The notes: generated by a model from the letters alone, not told the origin. A stretch of DNA of 64,000 nt from Branchiostoma belcheri (GCF_001625305.1 NW_017803987.1:1301012-1365011), one strand, 5' to 3'; positions 1 through 12,465 are shown, counted from the first letter of the stretch. A program made the numbers and translations.

Positions 1-1484
1 TCCAAGAACAGATAAAAACAGCGGAGTTTGTCTGATTTGCATCTAGCATCAACAACGGGACGTGAAAAGACGATCGCACGGGGGCGCCCGGAGGAAATTT
101 GCATATTCATGAGCCCGCCGCCATTTTGTCCCCCTCGCTCACAATGCACCAATTACTACGCACTTGTTTGTTGCCTTTGTACTTATAAAACCCTGCCAGA
201 TGTTTTTATTTCAATCAAATTGTTACCAGACTGTTTAAATTCGCCCGTGAACTGTTTTTATTCCGTTTTTTTCAAAGAGTCTGCCCGCCAAGATATCTTT
301 TTGCGAGTGGTAGAAATCTATTTGTTTCGCACGATTTAGCATAAACAATGGTGGACTAATGGTTAGGGTGGAGCAGTTCAAATGGCGGAAAACAATCTGG
401 AATTTTCTTTCATATTTATACTCTGATGTACAAGAGATCGATCGTGATAAGATTAATTTGCTGTTTACACACAAACCGAGCCGTGTGTTACTATTGCAGT
501 AACTACGATTGTACAAAATGACTAATAAACTAGTAGATGTATAGTATGTACTAACCTACATTTGCAAGTTAGTAGTAAAGACACCTAATACCAGCTAAAA
601 AAGAACAAGAAATAATCTCGGTCATACCTTCAAGTACCAGAATTAGCAACCAAGGATTGAGGTGTTCAAAAACTCATTCTTCCGTAGAAACTATCACAGA
701 GTGGCACTCGCTGTCACCAAGTACAGTAGGGGCATGCATCGTCATTTCAATAGATAGCTTTAAACAATGTTTAAAGTCATCGATGTTCAGAGGTTAGGTG
801 TAACAAGCCGCGCCGCGTGCCTGCGAAGCTGGTGTGTTACGTGGTTATATATCGGCAGAGATACGTGGGTCCATTGATTTGAAAATGCTCTCTAAGATTT
901 TCAATTAAAAAAAAACGGTTTGCATCTGAATATGATATGAACAAACGTTGATACGATGTGTTTTAATATGAAGTTTGGTACTTTCCCGGCATGCCAGTCG
1001 GTCACTCACATGTCATTGCCCAAAGGTGAATGACCTTTTTTTTTTTATTCCAACATGTAATCACCAGACGTGGTGACGACACACTCAAGTTTTTCAACTT
1101 ATATTAATGCCACCACCAACACAGGGGACAAATACGTGACAGGACAATACTCATTTACACCTGAGCTGAGTGAGGAAAGTCGTGTAAAGTGCCTTTCCCA
1201 AGGGCACAAGATCGGTGGCATGTCAGGACTCGAACCCGGGACTCTTAAGTTCCGAGTCGCGCACTCTGCCACTACGCCCCCACGCACTACGCCACACGAC
1301 CCCACAATGACCTTACGGTAGCAGAACACAGTACTTATCCGCGATGTTTTGGGGCCATTAAGGTGATGTTTACGGAGGAATTATCTGATTATAGCTTTTA
1401 TTCCTGTCTCCATATACTGGAGGTATAAGGCAATACTTGGATGGGAGGGGCAACGGAAATTGCTAAGAACTTATCAGGGAAAGG
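1..1484. repeat. Direct duplication, copy 1 of about 1.4 kb
   Basis: This stretch matches 1917-3191 almost base for base, with scattered substitutions and a few small indels. The window opens inside the copy, so its left end is unknown. It differs from copy 2 by one SINE present here (1038-1305) and one 73 bp element absent here (see 2543-2615). No coding gene is supported; the short open frames are the same in both copies and look incidental. Part of it (about 745-880) also matches a dispersed segment at 9255-9420. Confidence 0.85.
1038..1305 (-). mobile_element. tRNA-derived SINE with 9 bp target duplication
   Basis: Read on the minus strand, the element starts with a tRNA-like head (A-box-like GGCGTAGTGG, B-box GGGTTCGAGTCC), continues with a core containing CCCTTGGGAAAGGCACTT, and ends in a poly-A run (poly-T at about 1036-1046 on the plus strand). 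It is bounded by AATGACCTT at 1029-1037 and 1306-1314. The duplicate segment near 3010-3030 has the empty site with one AATGACCTT, which proves insertion. The core resembles the conserved central domain of V-SINE or MetaSINE families, from memory. It is not a tRNA gene because the head is degenerate and fused to the SINE body. Confidence 0.85.
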
Positions 1485-1485
1485 A

Positions 1486-1865
1486 GTCTTATTTATTTAT
1501 TTGACTTTCCAATGCAACATGAAGTAGCATGGAGGAGAGACAAAACAGGTGCATATATGCACCTCTGCCAGTTGTCTCTCCACATACAAAATACATTATA
1601 AAACAGTAATAATACAAAATAGACAATTTAAGTGACAACATACAATAACATATTTAAGATATATGATAATATAGTGACAACTATAGGGCAGTTATCGCGG
1701 CCTTGTGGCCATACAGGTCGTACATCTGCAAAAAGATATCCAGCTGCATGCAGCATCGGTGTCATAGACCGCATTAAACCTGTTATGTAAATGTAACATC
1801 AATTGTCTTTTGAAGGTATTTAAGTGTTGTGGCTGAGAGACATTTAAACCCAAAGTTCTCAGACT
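1486..1865 (-). mobile_element. Probable non-LTR retroelement 3' end
   Basis: The sequence breaks from the duplicated block at a TTTATTTATT run and continues as A+T-rich DNA absent from copy 2. A short A/T microsatellite at one end and no homology to the flanks fit the 3' end of a LINE in minus orientation. I see no coding domain, so the class is a guess. It runs into the assembly gap. Confidence 0.3.
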
Positions 1866-1885
1866 NNNNNNNNNNNNNNNNNNNN
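1866..1885. other. Assembly gap (20 N)
   Basis: Twenty unresolved bases between the two copies of the duplication. The gap sits in repeats, so the copy number and order of the 1.4 kb duplication may be an assembly product. Confidence 0.99.
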
Positions 1886-1916
1886 AGAGCTATTAGTACT
1901 ACAAATTTACCACAGA

Positions 1917-3191
1917 TCCAAGAACAGATAAAACAGCGGAGTTTGTCTGATTTGCATCTAGCATCAACAACGGGACGTGAAAAGACGATCGCACGGGGGC
2001 GCCCGGAGGAAATTTGCATATTCATGAGCCCGCCGCCATTTTGTCCCCCTCGCTCACAATGCACCAATTACTACGCACTTGTTTGTTGCCTTTGTACTTA
2101 TAAAACCCTGCCAGATGTTTTTATTTCAATCAAATTGTTACCAGACTGTTTAAATTCGCCCGTGAACTGTTTTTATTCCGTTTTTTTCAAAGAGTCTGCC
2201 CGCCAAGATATCTTTTTGCGAGTGGTAGAAATCTATTTGTTTCGCACGATTTAGCATAAACAATGGTGGACTAATGGTTAGGGTGGAGCAGTTCAAATGG
2301 CGGAAAACAATCTGGAATTTTCTTTCATATTTATACTCTGCTGTACAAGAGATCGATCGTGATAAGATTAATTTGCTGTTTACACACAGACCGAGCCGTG
2401 TGTTACTATTGCAGTCACTACGATTGTACAAAATGACTAATAAACTAGTAGATGTATAGTATGTACTAACTACATTTGCAAGTTAGTAGTAAAGACACCT
2501 AATACCAGCTAAAAAAGAACAAGAAATAATCTCGGTCATACCATGGAGGTAGAAAAACAAAAGGCCGCGGCGGGTGCTAAATACGTGCTCCCTCCTTTCT
2601 CTCTTTTACCTCCATGGTCATACCTTCAAGTACCAGAATTAGCAACCAAGGATTGAGGTGTTCAAAAACTCATTCTTCCGTAGAAACTATCACAGAGTGG
2701 CACTCGGTGTCACCAAGTACAGTAGGGGCATGCATCGTCATTTCAATAGATAAATGTTTAAAGTCATCGATGTTCAGAGGTTAGGTGTAACAAGCCGCGC
2801 CGCGTGCCTGCGAAGCTGGTGTGTTACGTGGTTATATATCGGCAGAGATACGTGGGACCATTGATTTGAAAATGCTCTCTAAGATTTTCAATTAAAAAAA
2901 AACGGTTTGCATGTAAATATGATATGAACAAACGTTGATACGATGTGTTTTTAATATGAAGTTTGATACTATCCCGGCATGCCACTCGGTCACTCACATG
3001 TCATTGCCCAAAGGTGAATGACCTTACGGTAGCAGAACACAGTACTTATCCGCGATGTTTTGGGGCCATTAAGGTGATGTTTACGGAGGAATTATCTGAT
3101 TATAGCTTTTATGCCTGTCTCCATATACTGGAGGTATAAGGCAATACTTGGATGGGAGGGGCAATTTTTTGCTAAGAACTTATCAGGGAAA
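1917..3191. repeat. Direct duplication, copy 2
   Basis: Counterpart of 1-1484. It lacks the SINE at 1038-1305 and carries an 82 bp insertion at 2543-2624. Its right end merges into the ~750 bp array, whose first motif (GATGTTTACGGAGGAATTA) is also present in copy 1 near 1362. No gene. Confidence 0.85.
2543..2615. mobile_element. 73 bp MITE with 9 bp target duplication
   Basis: The ends are ATGGAGGTA and TACCTCCAT, a 9 bp inverted repeat. GGTCATACC flanks both sides (534-542 and 616-624 in the 2,000s). The matching site in copy 1 near 625-640 has a single GGTCATACC and no element. The target is itself partly symmetric, so the exact boundary could move by one or two bases (target duplication of 7 to 9 bp). 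A Mutator-like or hAT origin is possible; no transposase is present. Confidence 0.8.
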
Positions 3192-6100
3192 GGAGTCTTA
3201 AGGTTAAGGCAATATTTAGTGATGGGGGAGTTTATCTTAGATTATAACATTTAAATCACAGTTTCAAGAAACAGGCTTACGGCAATATTTGTCATTAATT
3301 TTGGGAAGAAAAGGCCGAGAAATGCCGCATACGAGCGGCAAGCACTGTACGCTTCTACCTTACATACTGAAGTACGAGCCTGGAAGTACGTGTTGCAATT
3401 CTGATTAATAACGCTAGGTGGCGCTGTGAGACCGTCGGATTACCGTGTTAAGGCAATGTTTATGGGTATGGAGTTATCTTTACCATCAGGAAGTCTCAGG
3501 CAATATTTGGCGGAGGGACATTTATTTTAGAGCTTTTTAAAGATAAGTATTAAGGATTCAAGACTTTAACGCAATGTTTTGGGATAAGAACGTTTTAAAG
3601 AAGAGTTTCAAGGAACAGCCCATATAAGGGAGCTGGCTATTCTAGTTAGAACCATAGTCAAGATATGGAAGTATTAAGGCAATATTTAAGGAGTGTTGAG
3701 ATGTGAAAGTTTTAAGGCGATATTTAAGGGGCAATTTCTTAGAACCCTTAAGAGTCGAGATATGGAAGATACAAGGTGATGTTTACGGGGGAATTATTTG
3801 ATTATAACTTTTCTTCCTAAGTGTCTCCATAAACTGGAGGTATAAGGCAATACTTGGATGGGAGGGGCAATTTTCTGCTGAGACCTTGCTTATCAGGGAA
3901 AGGAGTCTTAAGGTTAAGGCAATATTTGGGGTTGGGGGAGTTTTTTTAATCAGATTAGAACCTTTAAATCAAAGTTTCAAGGAACAGGCCTACGGAGATA
4001 TTTGCCGTTAATTTTGGGAAGAAAAAGGCGAGAAATGCCGCATACGAGCGGCAAGCGCTGTACGCTTCTACCTTACATACTGAAGTACGAGCATGGAAGT
4101 ACGTGTTGCAATTCTGATTAATAACGCGAGGTGGCGCTGTGAGACCGTCGGATTACCGTGTTAAGGCAATGTTTATGAGTATAGGGTTATCTTAACCATC
4201 AAGAAGTCTCAGGTGTTTTCAGGCAATGTTTGGTGGCGGAGGGACATTTATTTTAGAGCTTTTTAAAGGAAAGTATTAAGGATTCACTTTAACGCAATGT
4301 TTTCTGTATCTGTATCTGTATAGCCGGTATAACCGCCTTTCGGCGTAACACACCAGTTTTGTGGCCATTATCTGTTAAGAACGTTTTAATGAAGAGTTGC
4401 AAGGAACAGTTAGAACTATAGTCAAGATATGGAAGTATTAAGGCAATATTTAAGGAGGGTTATCACAGTTGAGATATGAAAGTTTTAAGGCGATATTTAA
4501 GGGGGCAATGTCTTAGAACTCTTAAGAGTCGAGATATGGAAGATACAAGGTGATGTTTACGGGGGAATTATTTGTTTATAACTTTTCTTCCTAAGTGTCT
4601 CCATAAACTGGAGGTATAAGGTAATACTTGGATGGGAGGGGCAATTTTTTGCTAAGAACTTATCAGGGAAAGGAGTCTTAAGGTTAAGGAAATATTTGGG
4701 GTTGGGGGAGTTTTTTTAATCAGATTAGAACCTTTAAATCAAAGTTTCAAGGAACAGGCCTCAGGAGATATTTTCCATTAATTCTGGGAAGGAAAAGGCG
4801 AGAAATGCCGCATACGAGCGGCAAGCACTGTGCACTTCTACCTTACATACTGAAGTACGAGCCTGGAAGTACGTGTTGCAATTCTGATTAATAACGCGAG
4901 GTGGCGCTGTGAGACCGTCGGATTACCGTGTTAGGGCAATGTTTATGGGTATGGGGTTATCTTAACCATCAAGAAGTCTCAAGTGTTCTCAGGCAATATT
5001 TGGTGGCGGAGGGACATTTATTTCAAAGCTTTTTAAACTTAAGTATTAAGGATTCAAGACTTTAACGCAATGTTTTGGGCCATTATCTTCTTTTCTAAGA
5101 ACGTTTTAACGAAGAGTTGCAAGGAACAGGGGTTCGAAGCCCATATAAGGAAGCTGGCTATTCTAGTTAGAACCGTAGTCAAGATATGGAAGTATTAAGG
5201 CAATATTTAAGGAGGGTTATCACAGTTGAGATATGAAAGTTTTAAGGCGATATTTAAGGGGGCAATGTCTTAGAACTCTTAAGAGTCGAGATATGGAAGA
5301 TACAAGGTGATGTTTACGGGGGAATAATTTGTTTATAACCTTTCTTCCTAAGTGTCTCCATAAACTGGAGGTTTAAGGCACTACTTAGACTGGAGGGGCA
5401 AATTTTTGCTAAGAACTTATCAGGGAAAGGAGTCTTAAGGTTAAGGCAATATTTGGGGTGTTTTTTTTTTTTTAAATCAGATTAGAACCTTTAAATGAAA
5501 GTTTCAAGGAACAGGCCTAAGGAGATATTTGCCATTAATTCTGGGAAGGAAAAGGCGAGAAATGCCGCATACGAGCGGCAAGCACTGTGCACTTCTACCT
5601 TACATACTGAAGTACGAGCCTGGATGTACGTGTTGCAATTCTGATTAATAACGCGAGGTGGCGCTGTGAGACCGTCGGATTACCGTGTTAGGGCAATGTT
5701 TATGGGTATGGGGTTATGTTTACCATCAGGAAGTCTCAGGTGTTTTCAGGCAATATTTGGCGGAGGGACATTTATTTTAAAGCTTTTTAAAGAAAAGTAT
5801 TAAGGATTCAAGACTTTAACGCAATGTTTTGTGGCCATTATCTGTTAAGAATGTTTTAACGAAGAGTTTCAAGGAACAGAGGTTCGAAGCCCATATAAGG
5901 GAGCTGGCTATTCTAGTTAGAACCATAGTCAAGATATGCAAGTATTAAGACAATATTTAAGGAGGTTTATCACAGTTGAGATATGAAAGTTTTAAGGCTA
6001 TATTTAAGGGGGCAATTTCTTAGAACCCTGAAGAGTCGAGATATGGAAGATACAAGGTGATGTTTAGGGGGAAATTATTTGATTATAACTTTTCTTCCAA

Positions 6101-6400
6101 GTGTCTAAACAGGCCTAAGGAAATATTTGCCGTTAATTTTGGGAAGAAAAAGCCGAGAAAGGCCGCATACGAGCGGCAAGCACTGCGCACTTCTACCTTA
6201 CATACTGAAGTACGAGCCTGGATGTACGTGTTGCAATTCTGATTAATAACGCTAGGTGGCGCCGTGAGACCGTCGGATTACCGTGTTTTGGCTACTGTTT
6301 TAAGGCAATGTTTATGGGTAATAAGGGGTTATCTTTACCATGTGTTTACAGGCAATATTTGATGGCGGAGGGACACTTGTTTGCTTAGATGGGAGGGGCA
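3003..6400. repeat. Higher-order tandem array, ~600-770 bp units
   Basis: About four and a half head-to-tail units. Landmarks recurring once per unit are GATGTTTACGGGGGAATTA, a TAAGGCAATATTT core and the short palindrome GCCGC-ATACGA-GCGGC at 3324, 4037, 4807, 5564 and 6162 (spacing 713, 770, 757, 598). Units are internally built of degenerate AAGGCAATATTT sub-repeats. A fragment at about 4310-4372 is foreign and matches, inverted, the element at 9350-9420. No coding potential is supported. Confidence 0.85.
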
Positions 6401-6429
6401 AATTTTTGCTAAGAATTTATGAGGGAAAG

Positions 6430-7010
6430 GAGTCTTAAGGTTAAGGCAATATTTGGGGTGGGGAAGTTTTTTAAGTTTTAAGACAGGCTCAAGGCAATAT
6501 TTGGGGTGGGGAAGGTTTTTTTTAAGTTTTAAGATACAGGCTTAAGGCAATATTTGGGGTGGGGAAGTTTTTTTAAGTTTTAAGATACAGGCTTAAGGCA
6601 ATATTCGGGGTGGGGAAGTATTTTTCAAGTTTTAAGATACAGGCTTAAGGCAATATTTGGTGTGGGGAACTTTGGAAGCTTAAAGCAATGTTTGGGATGG
6701 GGAAGTTTTTTTTATAAGTTTTAAGATACAGGCTTAAGGCAATATTTGGTGTGGGGAAGTTTTTTTAAGTTTTAAGATACAGGCTTAAGGCAATATTTGG
6801 TGTGGGGAAGTTTTTAAAGTTTTAAGACACAGGCTTAAGGCAATATTTGGGGTGGGGAAGTTTTTTTTAAAGTTTTAAGACACAGGCTTAAGGCAATATT
6901 TGGGGTGGGAAAGTTTTTTTTAAGTTTTAAGATACAGGCTTCAGGCAATATTTGGGGTGGGGAAGTTTTTTTTAAGTTTTAAGATACAGGCTTAAGGCAA
7001 TATTTGGTTG
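6430..7010. repeat. 53 bp tandem array, about 11 copies
   Basis: The unit contains CTTAAGGCAATATTTGGGG, then TGGGGAAG, a T-run and AAGTTTTAAGATACAGG. Copies start near 6487, 6538, 6591, 6643 and onward to 6991. The unit appears to be an amplified sub-repeat of the neighbouring 750 bp array. Copy differences are mostly T-run length. Decaying copies continue to about 7370. Confidence 0.85.
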
Positions 7011-7399
7011 ACAATTAATTAATGATAAGGACTCTAAAAGGAGCAGGTGTTTTAAGGCAAGATTTGGGGGAATTTTTTTTAAATCAGCTTTGAACATTTT
7101 ATCAAAGTTTCAAGAAACAGGTTTAAGACAATATCTGGTTGGAATTTTCTACTTAAGACTTTCAAGAAGCAGAAGACAATATTTTAGGTGGGGGGAATTT
7201 TTTCAGCTTAGAACCTTTAACCAAAGTTTTAAGAAACAGGTTTAAGGCAAATTTGGTAGAGAGGTGCAATTTTCTGGTTAGAATTTGTGTATCAAATTAA
7301 GTTTTAAGGCAATATTTGGGGTCAGGGGGAATTTTTAAAATCAGTTTAGAACCTTTTAATCCAAGTTTCAAGAAAGTTTGATGCCAACTTTCCTCCTAT

Positions 7400-8100
7400 G
7401 CTATCTAATGGAATTGTCCTTTTTTGGCCCTGCCTATATCTAAATCTAACTAATCAATGAATGACACAGGCACACAGGCCAAGGGGTTCAGGTTCGAACC
7501 CTGACCTTGATGACTGTTGATGACCTCCGCCCTCCATCAAGCCACCTTGTAGTCGGAGACACCTGTCCTGGGACCACCTGTTTCACCTGTCCTGGGACCA
7601 CCTGTCTTGCTGCCACAGTCTTCGGTTTTACTTACCATGTTGCACAAGGTAACTGGACATGGTACAAAAACATAAACCACTGGTACTATAAACACTATAC
7701 TGATCTAGACTGGCCTCCCCTGTACTTAAGGGCAGCTAATGAGACACGAAAACGATTTGATCTACATTAAAATAGTACGAGAATAAATTGCGAGAAAACA
7801 TTGCGCTTGACTACCGTTTACAAGGGATGTAAAAATTGTCATAAAGTCAAAGTATTAGAATCCTCAGTGATCCTTACCATGAAAAGGCATTTTTAAGCAT
7901 ATCAAGAAATGCAAAGTACCATGTCCAGCCCTGTGCTCAATACCCATACCAACCATTCCTGATACTTGCATCACTGTCCTGGAAGCTGGCTAGTAAGAGG
8001 GTGGGGGTAAGGAAATAGAATATATGGAAAACCTGAAGTGTCCTGAACCCACAGACTGCACAAATTACTTACAGTTTATCTTAACAAAGTTTTCACAAGA
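7400..8100. other. No gene seen
   Basis: Mixed sequence with one 87-codon open frame at 7507-7770 that has a short internal repeat (CPGTTC). It has no recognisable domain, splice context or homology I can name. A B-box-like GGTTCGAACC lies at 7491-7500 without an A box, so I do not call a tRNA. Confidence 0.5.
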
Positions 8101-8890
8101 TTGTTGCTTCAAAAGCTGAAAAACAAAACAATCAGGCATTTTGGATTATAAATTCTAGAGGTTGATGGCTTGAATCCAAAGAAGCTGCATACAGTGCCCT
8201 ACATCAGAATGGTAAGGAAAGCATTTTGGATCATTCTACTAGAGGTTGATGGTTTGAATCCACAGAATCTGCACACTGTGGTTGCCCTATGTGAGAACTG
8301 TAAGGAAAGCATTTTGGATTATGAATTCTACTACAGGTTGATGGTCTGCATCCAAAGATAAGCTGCATGCAATGCCCTACATAAGTCAGAATTGTCAAGA
8401 AAGCATTTTTGATAATTTTACTAGAGGTTACCATCATTGATGGTTTGAATCCGAAGAAAATGTACACAGTGCCCAAAGTCAGGATTGTAAGGAAAGCATT
8501 AAGATCATTCTACTTAAGGTTGATGGTTCAAATCTAAAGAAGCTGCACACAGTGCCCTAAATCAGAATAGTGAGGAAAGCATTTGTTAATCAGTCTACTA
8601 GAGGTTGATGGTCTGAATCCGTAGTGATGCACACAGTGCCCTGAGTGAGAATTGAAATATAAGGATCATTCTACTAGAGGTTGATTGTTCGAATCCAAAG
8701 CTGCACACAGTCCAAGTCAGAATTGTAAGGAATTAAGCATTTTGGATCATTCTTAGCTAGAGGTTGATCAGGTTCGAATCCAGAGAAGCTGCACACAGTC
8801 TGTGAGAATTACACATAGGAAGGCATTTAGGATTAGTCTACTTAGGTTGATGGTTCGAATCCAAAGCTGCACACAGTGCCCTACGGAGCA
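8100..8890. repeat. ~85 bp tandem array with tRNA B-box-like cores
   Basis: About nine degenerate copies begin with GAGGTTGATGG near 8158, 8240, 8335, 8517, 8602, 8679, 8761 and 8845. Each contains a GGTTCGAATCC-like string, then GCTGCACACAGTGCCC and AAGGAAAGCATTTTGGAT. The GGTTCGAATCC string matches the pol III B-box consensus, but there is no A box at the right distance. Confidence 0.8.
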
Positions 8891-9254
8891 AGAGAGAATT
8901 GTAAGAAAGTCTTTTGTATCAATCTACTAAAATCATGGATTAAATGAATGGCCAAACAGAAGTGTACAATCAATTGTATTAAATACAACACAGCTACAGA
9001 ACATTTTGTTCTGCAGAAACTCTCAGATATCAAATGAACATTATGATAGTACAGGACCTGAGACATCTTGACTGAAAAGAATAAGTTGTGGTTATTACAA
9101 GCAAATGAACAATATCAGCCTCAGTACAATTTACAGCAGTCTGTGGGTTTGCTGCCATTTTGTGCCAATTTATTGTAAGAAATTCACAATTTTTTTACAA
9201 TTTGAGGTCATTTTCAGTCACCACTGCTGAGAGGCATTCAGTGTATCACTAGAC

Positions 9255-9640
9255 TTAGCTTTAAAGATAGAGATAGCTTTAAACAAAGTCTAGAGCTAGA
9301 AGTTCAAGGGTTAGGTGTAACAAGTCGATCGGTGTAATATAGTCAGCTGCCGCCGCGCCGCGTGCCTGCAAAGCTGGTGTGTTACGCCGAAAGGCAGTTA
9401 TACCGGCTATACAGATACAGGAGGGCCTGCAAGGGGGGATCCCGACAATGCTCTACGATGAATTCGGAACCTCTCGATTACGCTTTATGATAAATTCCAA
9501 GTGACCACAACGTATTACGTAGAAATAAAACGCCGAATACGCTCTACGCAAAAATATTAGAGCAGTCCGTCTACGCTCTACGTAGAATTAAAACGGCCGA
9601 TTACGCTCTACGGAAAAGGGCTTGCGGGCCCCCATACAGA
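9255..9640. mobile_element. Dispersed element with a nested insertion
   Basis: Bases 9255-9420 match segments at about 745-880 and 2745-2870 and, inverted, 4310-4372 (common core GCTGGTGTGTTACG). A second block at about 9422-9632 lies between two copies of ATACAGATACAG (near 9410-9421 and 9633-9644), consistent with a 12 bp target duplication. This block holds several TTACGCTCTACG-like strings and has G/C-rich ends. Its class is unknown. Confidence 0.5.
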
Positions 9641-10154
9641 TACAGACTGTTGCCACTGCGATGAATCTTGCACATTAGCAATAAGAATCTGTTCATATGG
9701 AAAAATATATCTGCATCCTCTCGCTCAGCCTTGAAGTTGTCTTGTACTTTCTGCTGCATACTTGAACATCTAAAATCACCTCTACTTAAATTTTTACAAT
9801 ACTGGACAATGTCCCTCCCTGGGTGTAATCACAGACCAGGGGGTCAATGACCTGGCGCAACCAGTGATGGTGATGCAAAAACAAAAAAGTGAGGCAATAA
9901 TATGTCATCATACATGTACATATCACATTCACATTGTCTGGTTTGGTGCCCCCTATACTGGAGTGCACAGTTAAATGGTTATTGCATCCCTGTACTGGGA
10001 TGCTATTATACTTGGCAACATAATGCCAATCATTCTGTAGGCTCATTGGCCCCTATACTGGGTACCATCTATTAGCTTAAGCAGACATCAACCTCAGTTT
10101 AATTAATTGATTTTTATAGCACATGATAGGTTCTAGTTATAATGCACATGGTAG

Positions 10155-10258
10155 CCTACGGCGATATCTGTCTTTTATGTATATCCTGGATAGAACTACG
10201 GCGATATCTATCTTTTATGTACAACCTGGATAGAACTACGGCGATATCTGTCTTTTAT
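10155..10258. repeat. 42 bp tandem repeat, about 2.5 copies
   Basis: The unit ACGGCGATATCTGTCTTTTA recurs near 10157, 10198 and 10239, separated by a CCTGGATAGAACT string. No function is evident. Confidence 0.85.
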
Positions 10259-10334
10259 AAGTTGGTAGCCGTCAATCACTTTCTACTTAATCCAAACTTT
10301 GGTTGATGTCTGTATGTCAGTCTGAGGTGTTAAA

Positions 10335-11560
10335 GTGCAGTTTGTCTGCTGTGCGGCTGGGAATCACAGTGGCAGTGGTTTCGCTCCACCACGGCTACTC
10401 CGCACCACCACAGGACTAACAGCCAAGCCCTACTTTGCACAACATTATAGTGCAGATGATGTAACGACCTCACGATCTACAGCTAAAGCTAAGTGTCTAT
10501 GCCGACTGTGCGCCAGAGCCCCTGTCGATTTGGTTACAAGCACCCCGGAACGACAACCAGGGAATCGGCCTCCTCCCACCACGGCCTCATCCACTCAGGT
10601 GTCACACGCTAACCCAGAGGTCACCCCTTCCTCGGAGCATGCTTAAGCGTTCGCAATGGTCTTCGCCACTCCTTCGAACAGGAAAGGGTTCCCTGGTCAC
10701 TCCCATACCGATTGCTCGGTACTGCCGCTCGAATGCCTGAGTGACCGACAGTAATGCAACGGGCAGTCAGCGTACGCCCCGGTGAGCGGCCGAAGCCGCT
10801 CGTTGGGAACGCCACCTTCGTATCCACCAACAGGCAAAGGAGGTAATTTGTTACCAATGCCCCATGTCCGGGTGCAATCCGACTCTAACACACTCCCAGT
10901 ATCCCAGTACTCATGGCACCGTGAGGTCGTGAGAAATTCAATTGTCAATAATATCATTATTCTTTTTAATAGAGTGTACCAGTGAGTACAGGACCTTTAA
11001 GAGTGTAGCCAGATCCACTTCAGGGACATACAGGTGACTACCCGCAACCAGCAAAACAGCCCCCGGTACCGCCTCGCCACTGGCGGTACCCAGCACAGGA
11101 CTGCCTGGCTTTCCGTGATCATTCTGCCCCCGGCGCGATGAGTCCGGAATCAACCCGCAGGCGGTTGATGCGAACACGGGACAGCGATGTCCATTGACTG
11201 GCAAAATGAACGATTTGGGTGTATGATCCAGGTATGCGGCCCAGATGGTGCGACCATTAAACGCCACTCCAAGCCGTGGGCTTGGCCACCCTGCCCGGTC
11301 CCTGGAATGCCTGACCCGAAGTCACCCTGCATGTGAAAGTTTCACCCTCATCGTTCCGTACGATCGCACGATCCACCAAGCCAGTACGAGGACATGATCT
11401 CCCGCGGGCTCTCACACTCACGACAGGGGATAGCGCACAGATGCTAACAACAGCCTACCGTCTGACCAGTTTTGGAGCACCACGTATTTCTGGGCACTCA
11501 CTGATATCCAAATGCACAGCAGGTTACTGCACCTGTTACCTCAGACGACATGTGTGCATA
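10335..11560. other. GC-rich island, no recognised gene
   Basis: This stretch is clearly richer in G+C and CpG than its neighbours and has overlapping open frames on both strands (103 codons at 10335-10646 plus, 109 codons at 10938-11267 minus). I recognise no domain. The abrupt compositional change suggests an insertion of foreign or mobile DNA, or a decayed coding remnant. It is interrupted near 10930-11000 by A+T-rich sequence. Confidence 0.35.
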
Positions 11561-11958
11561 TTAATTATATTTAGTTATATCAATTATACATTTTTATCAA
11601 TGTAACTGTCGGCCTCTTGCTCCTGTACTGGAGCATAGAAACAAAACACACTCTCAGGCCATGCTGTCTTTTCCTGCCCCCTGTACTGGGGTGAAGATTT
11701 TAGGTGCTGTTCTATGTGACATTCTATATGGCTCCTATACTGGGATACCATCTATTGTTCAAACATGATCATACAAGCCAAAAACAGCAATCAGTTGCAA
11801 TTACATACATCATAGCAGACATTTTATCATTATGTGTGCCATATAAATTGAGAATAAGACTTGATTAGTTGGGACATCTAAAATGTATCGAGAAAAACTT
11901 TCCATTATAAGTGCTCAGGTTTCTCTGCTTCATCCTTGAAGTTGTCTTCTTTTTGGCA

Positions 11959-12156
11959 TACTTTCATGCAGGCGCAATAGTTTCATTTGCTGCCCCATAT
12001 ACAAGCATATATCAGTCAAACATGTACTTTCATGCAGGCGCAATAGTTTCATTTGCTGCCCCATATACAAGCATATATCAGTCAAACATGTACTTTTATG
12101 CAGGCGCAATAGTTGCATTTGCTGCCCCATATACAAGCATATATCAGTCAAACATG
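11959..12156. repeat. 66 bp tandem repeat, exactly 3 copies
   Basis: Units start at 11959, 12025 and 12091 and are nearly identical (key strings CATGCAGGCGCAATAG and AAGCATATATCAGTCAAAC). Because 66 is divisible by three, the unit stays open in frame and gives a 22-residue repeat, but nothing else supports translation. Confidence 0.95.
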
Positions 12157-12465
12157 TAAAAATAATTGAAAAGTCATACATTGTAACTTGTAACATTGTA
12201 AATTGTAACGTATATCTCACTTGTCCCTGTACTAGGACACCTAAAACACATAATTTTTTTTTTTCAATTTCACAATTTCTGTCCTGAATCTACTATTATA
12301 ATATCATAATGCTTCAGCAGCAGTGACTGTTGAAAGCTAATATGAGGTTTAGGTTGCAAAAATAATTATGTGACACAAATGGCAGTCAACAGGACACTTT
12401 TGCATGCAATAAAGTTATGAAGCAATGATAATGGTACCCAACTGGTATATTCTATTCTCCTTGGT

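Noticed and set aside
6430..7010. Possible CRISPR array
   Set aside because: Spacing is regular but the whole 53 bp unit is repeated, with no unique spacers, in a eukaryotic context.
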